A DNA stretch of 64,000 nt from Clostridium tagluense (lineage in GTDB: Bacteria > Bacillota > Clostridia > Clostridiales > Clostridiaceae): the NCBI RefSeq assembly GCF_003865095.1, contig NZ_BHYK01000023.1, forward strand, positions 1 through 64,000. Reading direction: 5' to 3'. Positions 17,852 to 28,100 of this stretch are shown here, piece by piece; within the stretch, counting starts at the first letter, position 1, and each line of letters opens with the position of its first letter. The translations under genes were made by a program, and so were the position numbers. Under the pieces are notes generated by a model, which was not told the origin of the DNA, searched no databases, and saw only the letters and a program-made list of their open reading frames with translations.

Positions 17852-19447
17852 TTAGTCATCGTTTTTGCTAACATCTGATAAAATCAAACCTTTATTATGC
17901 TCTATTGCCCAACTAATGGACCAATCACTTTGAAATAGTAACAAATCTCTGTCCTTAAGGTCTTTAACTATCCTCGTATCACTAGTTAAGTTAAGTTCTT
18001 CTTTGTCTATATTACTATTTTCAATCCATCTTATATATTTAAATGCCAATCTGTCCATCTTAATATCTGCATTATACTCATTTTTAAGTCTGAATTCTAA
18101 TACTTCAAACTGAAGCACTCCTACAACCCCAACTATAATTTGTTCAATCCCTATATGAAGTTCCTTAAATACTTGGATTGCACCTTCTTCAGCTATTTGT
18201 GTTATACCCTTTATAAATTGCTTTCTCTTCATTGTATCAACAGTTCTCACACTTGCAAAATGTTCTGGGGCAAAAGTTGGTATTCCTTCAAACTTAAATT
18301 TATTTGATGAGGCACATATTGTATCTCCTATGCTAAATATACCTGGATCAAAAACCCCAATAATATCTCCTGCATAAGCCGCCTCAACTATTTCTCTCTC
18401 TTGCGCTAAAAATTGTTGAGGTTGCGCTAATTTTATTTTATTACCACCTTGCACATGATAAACGTCCATACCTTTTTCAAACTGTCCAGAACAAATTCTC
18501 ATAAAAGCCATTCTATCTCTGTGAGCTTTATTCATATTAGCTTGAATTTTAAATACAAAAGCAGAAAAATCTTTGCTGAAAACGTCTATTTTACCTATGC
18601 TTGAATTTCTTGGTAATGGCGATGAAGTTAATCGTAAAAAGTTATCTAAAAAAGGTTCAACTCCAAAATTGGTTGAGGCACTTCCAAAAAATACTGGCGT
18701 AAGCTCTCCAGTAGCAACTTTTGCTAAATCAAAATCATCACCTGCTACATCTAAAAGCTCCATATCTTCCATAAGCTTTTCATATAGTACATCTCCAATA
18801 AGCTCAATTGCCTTTTCATCATTAACACTAATTTTTGTCTCTTTAGCTGCTATTTGCCCATGCTTTCCATCATCAAAAACAATTATTTCCTTTGTTCGTC
18901 TATCGTAAACACCTTTAAAATCTACCCCACAACCTATAGGCCAATTCATTGGGTAAGATTTAATTCCAAATTCATTTTCTATCTCATCCATAAGTTCGAA
19001 TATATCTCTAGTTTCTCTATCCATCTTGTTAATAAACGTAAATATGGGTATCTCTCTAATACTACATACATGGAATAGCTTTCTTGTTTGCTCCTCTACT
19101 CCTTTTGCACCATCAATAATCATTACTGCACTATCTGCAGCCATAAGGGTTCTATAAGTATCTTCACTAAAGTCTTGGTGACCTGGTGTATCAAGTATGT
19201 TTATACAAAAATCATTATAATTAAATTGCATAACTGAAGATGTAACAGAAATACCTCTTTGTTTTTCTATTTCCATCCAGTCAGAAACCGCATGTTTAGA
19301 GGCTTTTCTAGCTTTAACTGAACCTGCAAGCCTTATTGCTCCTCCATATAATAATAACTTTTCTGTTAATGTAGTTTTACCAGCATCCGGGTGGGAAATT
19401 ATAGCAAATGTTCTTCTCTTTTGAATCTCTTTTATGTAATCCAGCAA
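17852..19447 (-). CDS. prfC: Peptide chain release factor 3
   Basis: GTPase that removes RF1/RF2 from the ribosome after termination. 531 residues, as expected. The G-domain motifs are clear: SHPDAGKTT (residues 18-26), DTPGHQDF, and NKMD; the switch II and domain order are of the EF-G/RF3 group, and the length is far shorter than EF-G. The start is a TTG at 19447 with AAGGAG about ten bases upstream. No neighbour shares its transcript. Tetracycline-resistance-type paralogs are longer, so RF3 is favoured. Confidence 0.93.
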   Translation of the reverse strand: MLDYIKEIQKRRTFAIISHPDAGKTTLTEKLLLYGGAIRLAGSVKARKASKHAVSDWMEIEKQRGISVTSSVMQFNYNDFCINILDTPGHQDFSEDTYRTLMAADSAVMIIDGAKGVEEQTRKLFHVCSIREIPIFTFINKMDRETRDIFELMDEIENEFGIKSYPMNWPIGCGVDFKGVYDRRTKEIIVFDDGKHGQIAAKETKISVNDEKAIELIGDVLYEKLMEDMELLDVAGDDFDLAKVATGELTPVFFGSASTNFGVEPFLDNFLRLTSSPLPRNSSIGKIDVFSKDFSAFVFKIQANMNKAHRDRMAFMRICSGQFEKGMDVYHVQGGNKIKLAQPQQFLAQEREIVEAAYAGDIIGVFDPGIFSIGDTICASSNKFKFEGIPTFAPEHFASVRTVDTMKRKQFIKGITQIAEEGAIQVFKELHIGIEQIIVGVVGVLQFEVLEFRLKNEYNADIKMDRLAFKYIRWIENSNIDKEELNLTSDTRIVKDLKDRDLLLFQSDWSISWAIEHNKGLILSDVSKNDD

Positions 19448-19611
19448 GGTTATCGCACTCCTTTTTTAAATATTTTAATATGTACTATAAATATATATTC
19501 CTACAATCACTCTCTGTACTTCTAGTGATTCTAAAATTTTCATTTTTAAATTCTCTACCTATTGATTTTATCTTTTATGAACATTTCTGTCAACTAAGCT
19601 TGTACTCTATA

Positions 19612-19664
19612 AATAAAAAAACCACAGCCTGTAAATTTAAAATGATACTACAGACTAGGGTTTT
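19612..19664 (-). terminator. Terminator downstream of trpS
   Basis: On the minus strand AAAACC...CTGTA pairs with TACAG...GGTTTT around a 16-base loop, with one mismatch and two G-T pairs, then seven Ts. It lies beyond the palindromic repeat that follows trpS. Confidence 0.65.
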
Positions 19665-19721
19665 ATAAAAGACTTTATTTTCAGCTTCTTTTTCACTGCT
19701 CGTAAGGGACTGCGCATGAAC

Positions 19722-19828
19722 GTATAAAATTTTCACCGAGTGACTTGCAATATGAGCAAAAGATTAGAATTTCTTAATGGAATTTCCAGCCCCGAGCTCG
19801 TTTGTAAGGCACGCCGGAGAAATTTTAA
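19722..19828. repeat. Palindromic intergenic repeat A, short copy
   Basis: Imperfect inverted repeat: the left arm at about 19726-19758 (containing CTTGCAATATGAGC) pairs with the right arm at 19794-19826 (GAGCTCGTTTGTAAGGCACG). The segment 19764-19826 is clearly related to 33862-33926 (both contain TAGAATTTCTTAATG, then CGAGCTC, then AAGGCACG). It abuts the 3' end of trpS, as the other copy abuts lysA. It lacks the GC-rich cap seen in the longer copy. Confidence 0.8.
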
Positions 19829-19831
19829 ACT

Positions 19832-20830
19832 TTATCTCGGAATAAATCCTATTTTCTTTTGCATTTTTCTTAATGTCTTATTGGCAACATAGTTAGCCTT
19901 CTCAGAACCTTTTTTATAAATCTCCTCTAAATAAGCTTTGTTACCCGTATATCCCTTAATCTTTACCTGTATTGGCTCAAGTTCAGAAACTATTGCTTCT
20001 GCTACATCATTTTTAAATTGAGCATAGCCTAGGCCTTCATATTTTTCTTCAATTTCTTTTATAGACATACCAGTTATAGTCATTAGTATAGTCATTAAGT
20101 TTTTAACACCTAATTGTTCCTCATTATACTTAACTTCTCCTAAGCTATCTGTGACAGCCCTATTTACTTTCTTTCTTATAACTTCTGGTGGATCCATTAT
20201 TAAAATATATCCATTAATATTTTCTTCTGATTTAGACATTTTTTTTGTTGGATCTTGCATATCCATTATCTTAGCCCCTGATTTGGGTACATACGCTTCT
20301 GGGATTACAAATGTGTCGCTATATATCCTATTGAATCTTTCCCCTATATCCCTTGCAATTTCAAGATGTTGAAGTTGATCCTTTCCTACAGGAACTAAAT
20401 CAGTTTGATATAATAAAATGTCTGCTGCCATCAGCACTGGATAGTTAAATAAACCTGCTGATATACTTTCTCCACTATTTTTAGATTTATCTTTATATTG
20501 AGTCATTCTACTTAATTCCCCCATGTAAGTGGAACAAGTTAACATCCAACCAGCTTCACTATGAGCTGGGACATGCGACTGAATAAATATGGTATTTTTC
20601 TCAGGATCAATGCCTGAAGCTAAATAAATAGCTAATAGTTCTAAGGATCTCCTTCTCAAATCCTTTGGTTCTTGTTTTACTGTAATTGCATGCAAATCCA
20701 TCACACAAAAATAGCATTCATATTCTTCTTGTAATTTAACCCAGTTTTTTATAGCTCCTAAATAATTTCCTAAAGTTAAGTCGCCTGAAGGTTTAATTCC
20801 ACTAAATATTACTTTTTTATTACCTTCCAA
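19832..20830 (-). CDS. trpS: Tryptophanyl-tRNA synthetase
   Basis: Class Ic synthetase, 332 residues from the start chosen here. The HIGH equivalent is TLGN (about 19-22) and KMSKS is intact at about 197-202. Start: an AGGAG touches the ATG at 20839 with no spacing, but lies nine bases from an in-frame TTG at 20830, so TTG is the likelier start. A T-box leader with a Trp specifier and a terminator precede the gene. The repeat element A follows its stop codon at once. Confidence 0.95.
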   Translation of the reverse strand: MEGNKKVIFSGIKPSGDLTLGNYLGAIKNWVKLQEEYECYFCVMDLHAITVKQEPKDLRRRSLELLAIYLASGIDPEKNTIFIQSHVPAHSEAGWMLTCSTYMGELSRMTQYKDKSKNSGESISAGLFNYPVLMAADILLYQTDLVPVGKDQLQHLEIARDIGERFNRIYSDTFVIPEAYVPKSGAKIMDMQDPTKKMSKSEENINGYILIMDPPEVIRKKVNRAVTDSLGEVKYNEEQLGVKNLMTILMTITGMSIKEIEEKYEGLGYAQFKNDVAEAIVSELEPIQVKIKGYTGNKAYLEEIYKKGSEKANYVANKTLRKMQKKIGFIPR

Positions 20831-20889
20831 AAATATCATCTCCTAAAATATAATATATGATTTATTCAATGTATTAAAAGGTCCTTTAA

Positions 20890-21165
20890 TGTAAAAAAAG
20901 CCCTATGGATAAATCCATAGGGCGCATATACACGGTACCACCTAATACTTAGAAGCTATTAGAGCTTCTACTCAAACAGATACACTAAGATATCCTACCT
21001 TTATAACGTAAGGCTTACGTCAAGGACTACTGCAATTCATCCCGAGTCTTAGAGACCCATTCAATTTAAACATAATTATCGCAATCACACTATCTACGAC
21101 TCTCTGAAAATCTGTTTTTAAATTTACTTGCTTCTCATCAACGACTATAACAATATAAATAATTT
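20890..21165 (-). promoter_or_regulatory. T-box leader, Trp-specific
   Basis: T-box motif AGGTGGTACCGTG is at 20931-20943 (complement). The terminator stem GCCCTATGGAT/ATCCATAGGGC is at 20900-20923 with a T-run. The specifier TGG (Trp) is read at 21057-21059 in the context TTGAATGGGTCTCT. Controls trpS by uncharged tRNA-Trp. Confidence 0.93.
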
Positions 21166-21180
21166 AAATGTATTTAAACC

Positions 21181-21209
21181 ATGATATGCTTATTTACTTA
21201 AATTGTCAA
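21181..21209 (-). promoter_or_regulatory. Sigma-A promoter of the trpS T-box transcript
   Basis: TTGACA at 21204-21209 and TATCAT at 21181-21186 on the minus strand, spacer 17. Confidence 0.75.
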
Positions 21210-21223
21210 CACAAATTTAAATT

Positions 21224-21598
21224 TTATGCTTTCCAAAGACCATGTAAGTTGCAGTATTCGCGTACAAACAACACTTCTTCATCTAATTTAAATTCTGCTA
21301 CTGGTTTTTCACCTGGTTTTAAGTATTTTCTGTATACTTTACTTTCTGTATGCACTTCTATAAATTCAATATGATGTTCTTCTGTCATCGGATGCTCTAC
21401 TGCTCCAACCATGACTCTAATTCCACCTTCTATTTTTTCTACTACTGGAACATGTTTTTCAACTGCTGCGTCCTGAGTATTTTCGCCTTTAAGTGTCATA
21501 GGTTTTCCACAACAGACTAAAGTTCCTCCAGCATTGTGGACCACTTCAACTATATTACCACATATTTCACATTTGTAAATTTGTCTTAATTCAGTCAT
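21224..21598 (-). CDS. dfx: Desulfoferrodoxin (superoxide reductase)
   Basis: Reduces superoxide to hydrogen peroxide without making oxygen, a usual defence of anaerobes. 124 residues with both iron sites. The desulforedoxin FeCys4 centre uses C10, C13, C29 and C30. The catalytic Fe(His4Cys) centre uses H49, H69, H75, C116 and H119. All ligands are in canonical positions, so this is the two-centre class. Start ATG 21598 with AAGGAGG. Its coding 3' end lies close to the trpS promoter (21204-21209). Electron donor genes such as rubredoxin are not adjacent. Confidence 0.96.
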   Translation of the reverse strand: MTELRQIYKCEICGNIVEVVHNAGGTLVCCGKPMTLKGENTQDAAVEKHVPVVEKIEGGIRVMVGAVEHPMTEEHHIEFIEVHTESKVYRKYLKPGEKPVAEFKLDEEVLFVREYCNLHGLWKA

Positions 21599-21876
21599 TA
21601 TTATTCCTCCTTTAAATTTAGAACACTATAAGTCTAATTGTAATCTTATTAATCTATAATAGTTATTTATTGATAACAACTATAAGTATATATATTCTAC
21701 ATTTTATTTAATTCTCCTTTATTAAATTGTGAATTTTTAGTTATTTATATATTTTTTCCGAAATAACCTTATTATATTCATTTAGAACCACCGGTATTGA
21801 TTTGACTAATATTACCTTCATTTTTTCACTCTTATTTGGAACACTATATAATATAAATATAAAAGGAGGTATGAAT

Positions 21877-22083
21877 ATGGGCAAAAATGAAATGAAACTG
21901 TATGCGCCTCACCAAAGGGATTTTTATGATGTAGAACCCAGAGACATTAGATCTTATTCAGAAAAAGACTCTACTATGCTACCAGACCCGGTAACTGACC
22001 CTATAGTTGCTATGAATATATCTAATGTAGAATTTGACTACACCTATAATGGTGGACAAGAAATTTTAGATATAGAAGAATAA
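21877..22083 (+). CDS. Small acidic protein, unrecognised
   Basis: 68 residues starting MGKNEMKLYAPHQRDFYD and ending QEILDIEE. It is acidic, with several Tyr and Asp residues, and has no signal peptide, membrane segment or cysteine. ATG 21877 lies seven bases after GGAGG at 21864-21868, and a perfect terminator follows 25 bases after the stop, so it looks like a genuine single-gene transcript. An upstream in-frame start at 21802 would pass through the promoter-like TATAAT near 21847. I do not recognise the family. Confidence 0.65.
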   Translation: MGKNEMKLYAPHQRDFYDVEPRDIRSYSEKDSTMLPDPVTDPIVAMNISNVEFDYTYNGGQEILDIEE

Positions 22084-22108
22084 CTTTTCATAAGGCAAAT
22101 TTAATCAT

Positions 22109-22147
22109 AAAAACGGATAACTTCTTTTTAGAAGTTATCCGTTTTTT
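22109..22147. terminator. Bidirectional terminator at 22.1 kb
   Basis: 17-bp perfect stem (22109-22125 with 22130-22146) and 4-base loop with A and T flanks, between the small plus-strand gene and the giant minus-strand gene, whose stop codon it overlaps. Confidence 0.9.
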
Positions 22148-25100
22148 AAATTATAACCTCTACTTTATGCACTCCATCAATAAATGGAATTAGCGCATCT
22201 TCACATAAATTTCCATCAAGCCAAATACCTTTATCTCCCTCTCGTTTAATCTGGATTTCATACTCAAATTTATCTTTTTTATAAATAATCTCATAGTGTG
22301 ACCATTCATCTGGCACACAGGGTTCAATGGTAAATCCTTTTCCCTCTTTTAGTTTAAAACCTAAAATAGCTTCTATTCCCGTTGTATACATCCACCCTGA
22401 GGTTCCAGTATACCAACTCCACCCTCCTCGCCCTATATGAGGTTCTTTTCCATAAACATCTGCAGTCATTACGTAAGGCTCCGTTTTATATCTTTCACAC
22501 TGGAGCAATGTTTTTGTATGATTAATAGGGTTTATCATATTATACAACTTAGTTGCTTTATTACCATTGTGAAGTTTAGCAAAGGCAAGAATTACCCAAG
22601 TTGCAGCATGCGTATATTGACCTCCATTTTCTCTAACTCCAGGTACATAGCCTTTGATATAACCAGGTTCTAAATTAGATTTGCTAAAAGGTGGAGTTAA
22701 CAGTAAAATCATTCCATTATCTTCTTTTATTAAATAGTGTTCTAAGGACTTCATAGCCATCCCTGCTCTGTCACTATTTGCAGCTCCAGATATAACTGCC
22801 CAGGATTGAGATAGAGAATCAATCTTACACTCTTCATTTTCAGATGAACCAAGGGCTGTGCCATCATCGAAATATGCTCTCCTATACCAATTGCCATCCC
22901 ATGCATTATCCTCTAGATTTATCCTTATATATTCTTGCATCCCCTTATATCGCTGTAGTCTCGCCTCATCCTTTTTATACTTGCAAGCCCCAGAGAACTC
23001 CTCTAATATATTATATAAAAACCACCCCAGCCATACACTTTCACCGCTTCCTTTGTTGCCTACAGTACTCATTCCATCATTCCAATCTCCACTGCCCATT
23101 AATGGAATATTATGAGGACCAAATTTAAGAGCTTTGTCTATTGCTTTAGTGCAGTGTTCATATATACTGCCTGTAAAATCTGCCTTTCCTGAAATGTTAT
23201 ATCTTTCATCTTCCCCAACCGCTAGTGGCGTATCCATTAAGTACTGCGCACTTTCTTCAAGGATATCAAAATCACCTGTATTTTTTATATATTCCATAGT
23301 TACAAAAGGTAACCATAATAAGTCATCAGAGAACCTTGTTCTTATTCCACTATCTACAACTGGATGCCACCAATGTTGCACATCGCCCTCAACAAATTGT
23401 CTTGAAGCACTAAGTAGAATTTGTTTTTTTGTCATACTAGGTTCAAGCAAGCTTACAGGCATAACATCCTGAAGCTGATCTCTAAAGCCATAAGCTCCAC
23501 CGGATTGATAAAATGCAGTTCTTGCCCACAGTCTACATACTATAGTTTGGTACATTAGCCATCCATTAAGCATTAAATCCATACTCTTATCTGGAGTCTT
23601 AACCTGCAATGTATGAAGTAATTTATTCCAATAATCCTTCACCTTTTGCAATTGCGTATCAACTCTTTCAAAATCTTCAAATTCCACAATAGCATTAGAA
23701 ATACTATCTAAATCCTCATTTTCACCTATCATAGCTACAAGTTCAATCTCCATATTAGGCTCCAGATAAATTTTAGAAGTAACTGCTAAGCAGGGGTCTA
23801 TTCCAGCTCCTACGGTGTTCGAAAGTCTTACTCTCTTTAATGCATCGGGGTCTTCTACACTTCCTCCTCTACCTAGAAACTCACCTCTGTCTCCAGTAAA
23901 GCTTTGATTCTCCCCACCAATTAATTTTAAGAAAGCATTTAATTTACCAAAATTCTGACTATAAGTATTTGTAGCATATATATATTTGTTTTCTTCATTG
24001 AAATAAGTAACAATATGCTGAGCAGTATGCTCCCTTGCAACCCCCATTACAAGCTCTGCATAATAGGTTATACTTAACTCTCGAGCTATATCGCTATTAT
24101 TCACAAGTTTTATTTTACATAGCTTAAGGTTATGTGACATAGGCACAAACATGATTACTTCACCCATAATTCCATAAGCCTCATGTTTAAAATTTGAATA
24201 TCCAAAGCCATGCTGGATTAAATATTCTCCACCATCTCTTATAGGTTTGGGTGTAATGGACCACACATTCCCAAAAGTGTCATCTCGCAAATATATAGCT
24301 TCTGAGGGCTCATCACTTACCCAGTCATTTGACCAAGTAGTAATTTTATTCTCGCGACTATTACCATGCCAAGTATAAGCTGCTCCACATTCTGACACAT
24401 GAAATCCAAAATCGCCATTGGAAATTACATTTATCCAAGGTGCTGGTGTATTATTAAAATCTTTAAGTAGAATGGTGTAATTTTCATTTTCTACATCAAA
24501 GCCTCCTAAGTCATTAAAATACTCTAATGGTTTAATATCGAACTTGTGAGTTTTAAACGCAAATTTATTTTCTGCTTTTTTCAAAAATGGTTGTTTTTCT
24601 ATTTTCTCATAGTTATTCCTAATTTGAGATACTAACATCCCCTTGGAGGAATCTATAACTATTCTAGCTATAGCTATAAAAAGATCTATATCATCATCCC
24701 TTATAGTTGCCTTATTAAGTATAAATAGTCCCCCTGGTTTATTTTCTTTATCTCTTAAGTGACTACTACCTACCAAATTTTTAATATCAGCTTGTAGTGG
24801 TTGATCATATGAGGTTTTTTGAAGATTTATTATTACCAAATCAACTCTTAGTCCTTTAAGGCTTAAGTATTCATGGGCATTTACAAGTTGGCGAGCTAAG
24901 TCTCTATCTTTGCTCTCCCTTGCTATAAGTAGCATTATAGGTAAATCTCCTGAAATACCATATCCCCAAAGAGTAGATTGACCCGTCTTTACCTTTTTTA
25001 TAAATTCTCCTCTTTCTTTAAAAGTAGAATTTAAAAACAAAATTTTAGAAGCCATTACTTGGTATAAGTTTGCTTGGGTAGATTTTATACCTAGATATTT

Positions 25101-28100
25101 CATATCTACCTGAGTTTGACTCCACGCTAAATCAAATACCCTATCTACATTGTGCAGTTCACTATATTTTTTAGCTAGACTTATTACTTCCGCTTTACTA
25201 TTAGCTATTGAGGTAGTGAATGCTATAACACAGGTTTCGCCAGGTTTTATCTTAACTCGCCTTCTTAAACTTATTATAGGATCCAGGACCGCCCCCACAG
25301 TGTTAGTTAAAAGTGAGTCTCGCTTCATTGCTCTTGGATGTATTATGTTTTCACCGCGTCCTATGAAATTCTCTCTGCTAGTTTCATATTGAACAGTTCC
25401 TATGGTAGTTCCATAAACTGCAACAGTTTGCATAAGCCAAGGTTGCAATGCGCCTTTAGCTCTCGGTCTTCTTGTTGCCAGGATACAGCTAGGATTATCT
25501 ATATACTCTGTTTTTACAAATAGATTACCAAATGCTGGATGCACTATATCTGCATCATAATGAGCCAGCGTTACTTCTAAATAACTAGTTATTTCTAAAT
25601 TTTTACTCTTTGTGCCATGGTTTGTAATGGATAATCTTCTTACTTCTGAATCATCTTCTGTAGACACAGTAATTTCCATGCGAGTAGTAATATTGTTATC
25701 ACCCCTTGTAAATTCTGCTTTGTCTAAGGCGAAGGTTACTTCATAGCTATCCCCTTCACTTTTACAAGGTTCATAAGCCGCGCTGAAGTATTCATTCTCA
25801 TCCACATCTTTGATATACACAAACATGCCTGTATTGTCTTTAGTAACATCTTCTTTCCATCTATAAATCATAGTTCTATTCCTTGAAGCATACCCCGCGC
25901 CACTATTAGAAATCATTAAGGAATAGCTTCCATTTGAAATTAAATGTGTTTCTGGCGATTCTGTGTTTGCTGTAGTATATTTTCTAACTATAATCTTTTG
26001 TTTTCCCATAGTAGTTCCTGATACATTAAATTTATATTCTCTATCATATACTACTCTTTTAGAAATTTTTTCTTGAAGTAATAGTTCTGTAGCTTTCACC
26101 TTTGGTAAGCTATGAAATCTTTTTTGGAGAATATTGTTTAATAATACATTGTCTATTGCCATTAAGCTCATTCCTTCATGGTGAATCATAAAACACTTAA
26201 TAATAGCTTTAGATTCCTCACTAGGTATTCTATTTTTGGTATAATCTGCAGCTTCATAAAATCCATAAGTTCCCTCTAAGCCCTCACTAGCAAGTTCACG
26301 AAGATTATCATAAGCCCCTCTGAAATCAGTTTGCAATGCCATCACCGTAGAATATGGAGAAATAACCAATTCATTTGCTAATCCTCGCTTTAAGCCTACT
26401 CCAGGTATTCCGAATGCCTTATATTGATAATTTAAATTTACATCAAAATTGTAAAATGCAGATTCAGAGATTCCAAAAGGCACCTCTTTTTCATTACAAT
26501 ATTTCTTTTGTGCCTGAATTACAGCTTTGTAGGTTTCGTCTAGCATTGTGCCCTGATAATTTTTCATTATAAGTAAGGGCATCAAGTATTCAAACATAGT
26601 TCCACTCCAAGAAACCAGTCCCTTACTTTTACCCATAAGAGTCATAGATCTACCAAGCACAAACCAATGTTTTTTAGGAATATCCCCTTTTGCTATAGCT
26701 ACAAAGCTAGCCTGCCTTGATTCAGATGCTAATAAATCATAATAGCTCTTACCTAAATTATCATTCTCTACGTCATATCCAATACTAAACAATTCCCGTT
26801 CTTTGTCGTATACCATTTTAAAATCTGTAGCTTCCGCCATAGAGTTTAGTCTTTGTTTCAAGTTCTCAATGCTACTAATAATCATTTGAGATTTTTCTTT
26901 TGTGTTTTGTAATGATATTTTTAATTTTTTTAAATATTCATCATTTTGGGGCTTACTATTTAACATATTTAATATTTTACTTATTTTTTTTGGAATAGCA
27001 TTTAAAGCTGTTCTTTCTAATAAATTGCTTAAAGAATTATTAATATCTAAATCAATGTTTTCTTCCAGAGTAATATTAAACCAAGGGAAAAATTCATTTA
27101 TTTCCTCTAAAAATCCTTCCACATCACTTTTAAGCTTTTTATTCCAATATAATTCATTTCCACATTCATTTTTTCCCACTTCTTTAATTTTAATAGATAA
27201 GTCTACAAGCATAGTTTCCCAGGATTTAAAATCAATTACATCATTATTTAAGTTTCCTATTAAGACCTGATATAATCCTTTTATTCCCATGGTCTCTTCT
27301 ATTTCTTCATTAGCAAGCCTCATGGTGTCTTTCAACCCTCTAACCTGCATCTGGTTAAATATTGGAACACATAAATAATCCTCAAGAGCCTGTGAAACTA
27401 CCCACAGGTAGCCAACTAAATTCCCACTATCCACAGTGGATACGTATCTTGGATAAAGTGGTGTTTTATTTTTAGTATCATACCAATTATAAAAATGACC
27501 TTTGTAAGTAGCCATGTCTTCCATTGACGTCATACTCTTTCCTATCCTGCTTACAGTCTCTATGATTCCTATATATCCTAAATCATAGGCAACTATATTT
27601 GAGGTAAGGCCCATACCTAAATCCGTTGGAGAAGTTCTATGTGCTACTCCATTAGGCGGGTCTTCTTGGTAATTATCAGGTCCAAGCCAATTATTTTCGT
27701 CATTAACAAAATCTTCAAAATAAGCCCAAGTTTTTCTACTTATTTTCCTTAAGAAAATCACTTCTTGTTCATTCATCTCAAGGGTTTCTAAACCTCTATC
27801 GCGACTTATAAGATAGGCCACTAAAGGGCTTAAAAGCCATAGAGCGCAGGAAGGTATACTAAGAATTCCAATGCTTGCAGCACTATTGAATGCTAGAAAT
27901 AAAATCAACAGTGAAATTGCACTACCCATCCACATAAAAGCTATAAAATTTTTAAATTTTTTTCCTAGTTTCACCTCCACGTCTGCTGCTGTCTGCCACT
28001 CTAATAAATTTTTCTTGCTAATAATCAATCTATATAAGGTTCTAATTATGGCATCTAACATAAGGTATGCTTGAAAAGGTATAAAACAAAAAATCAAAAA

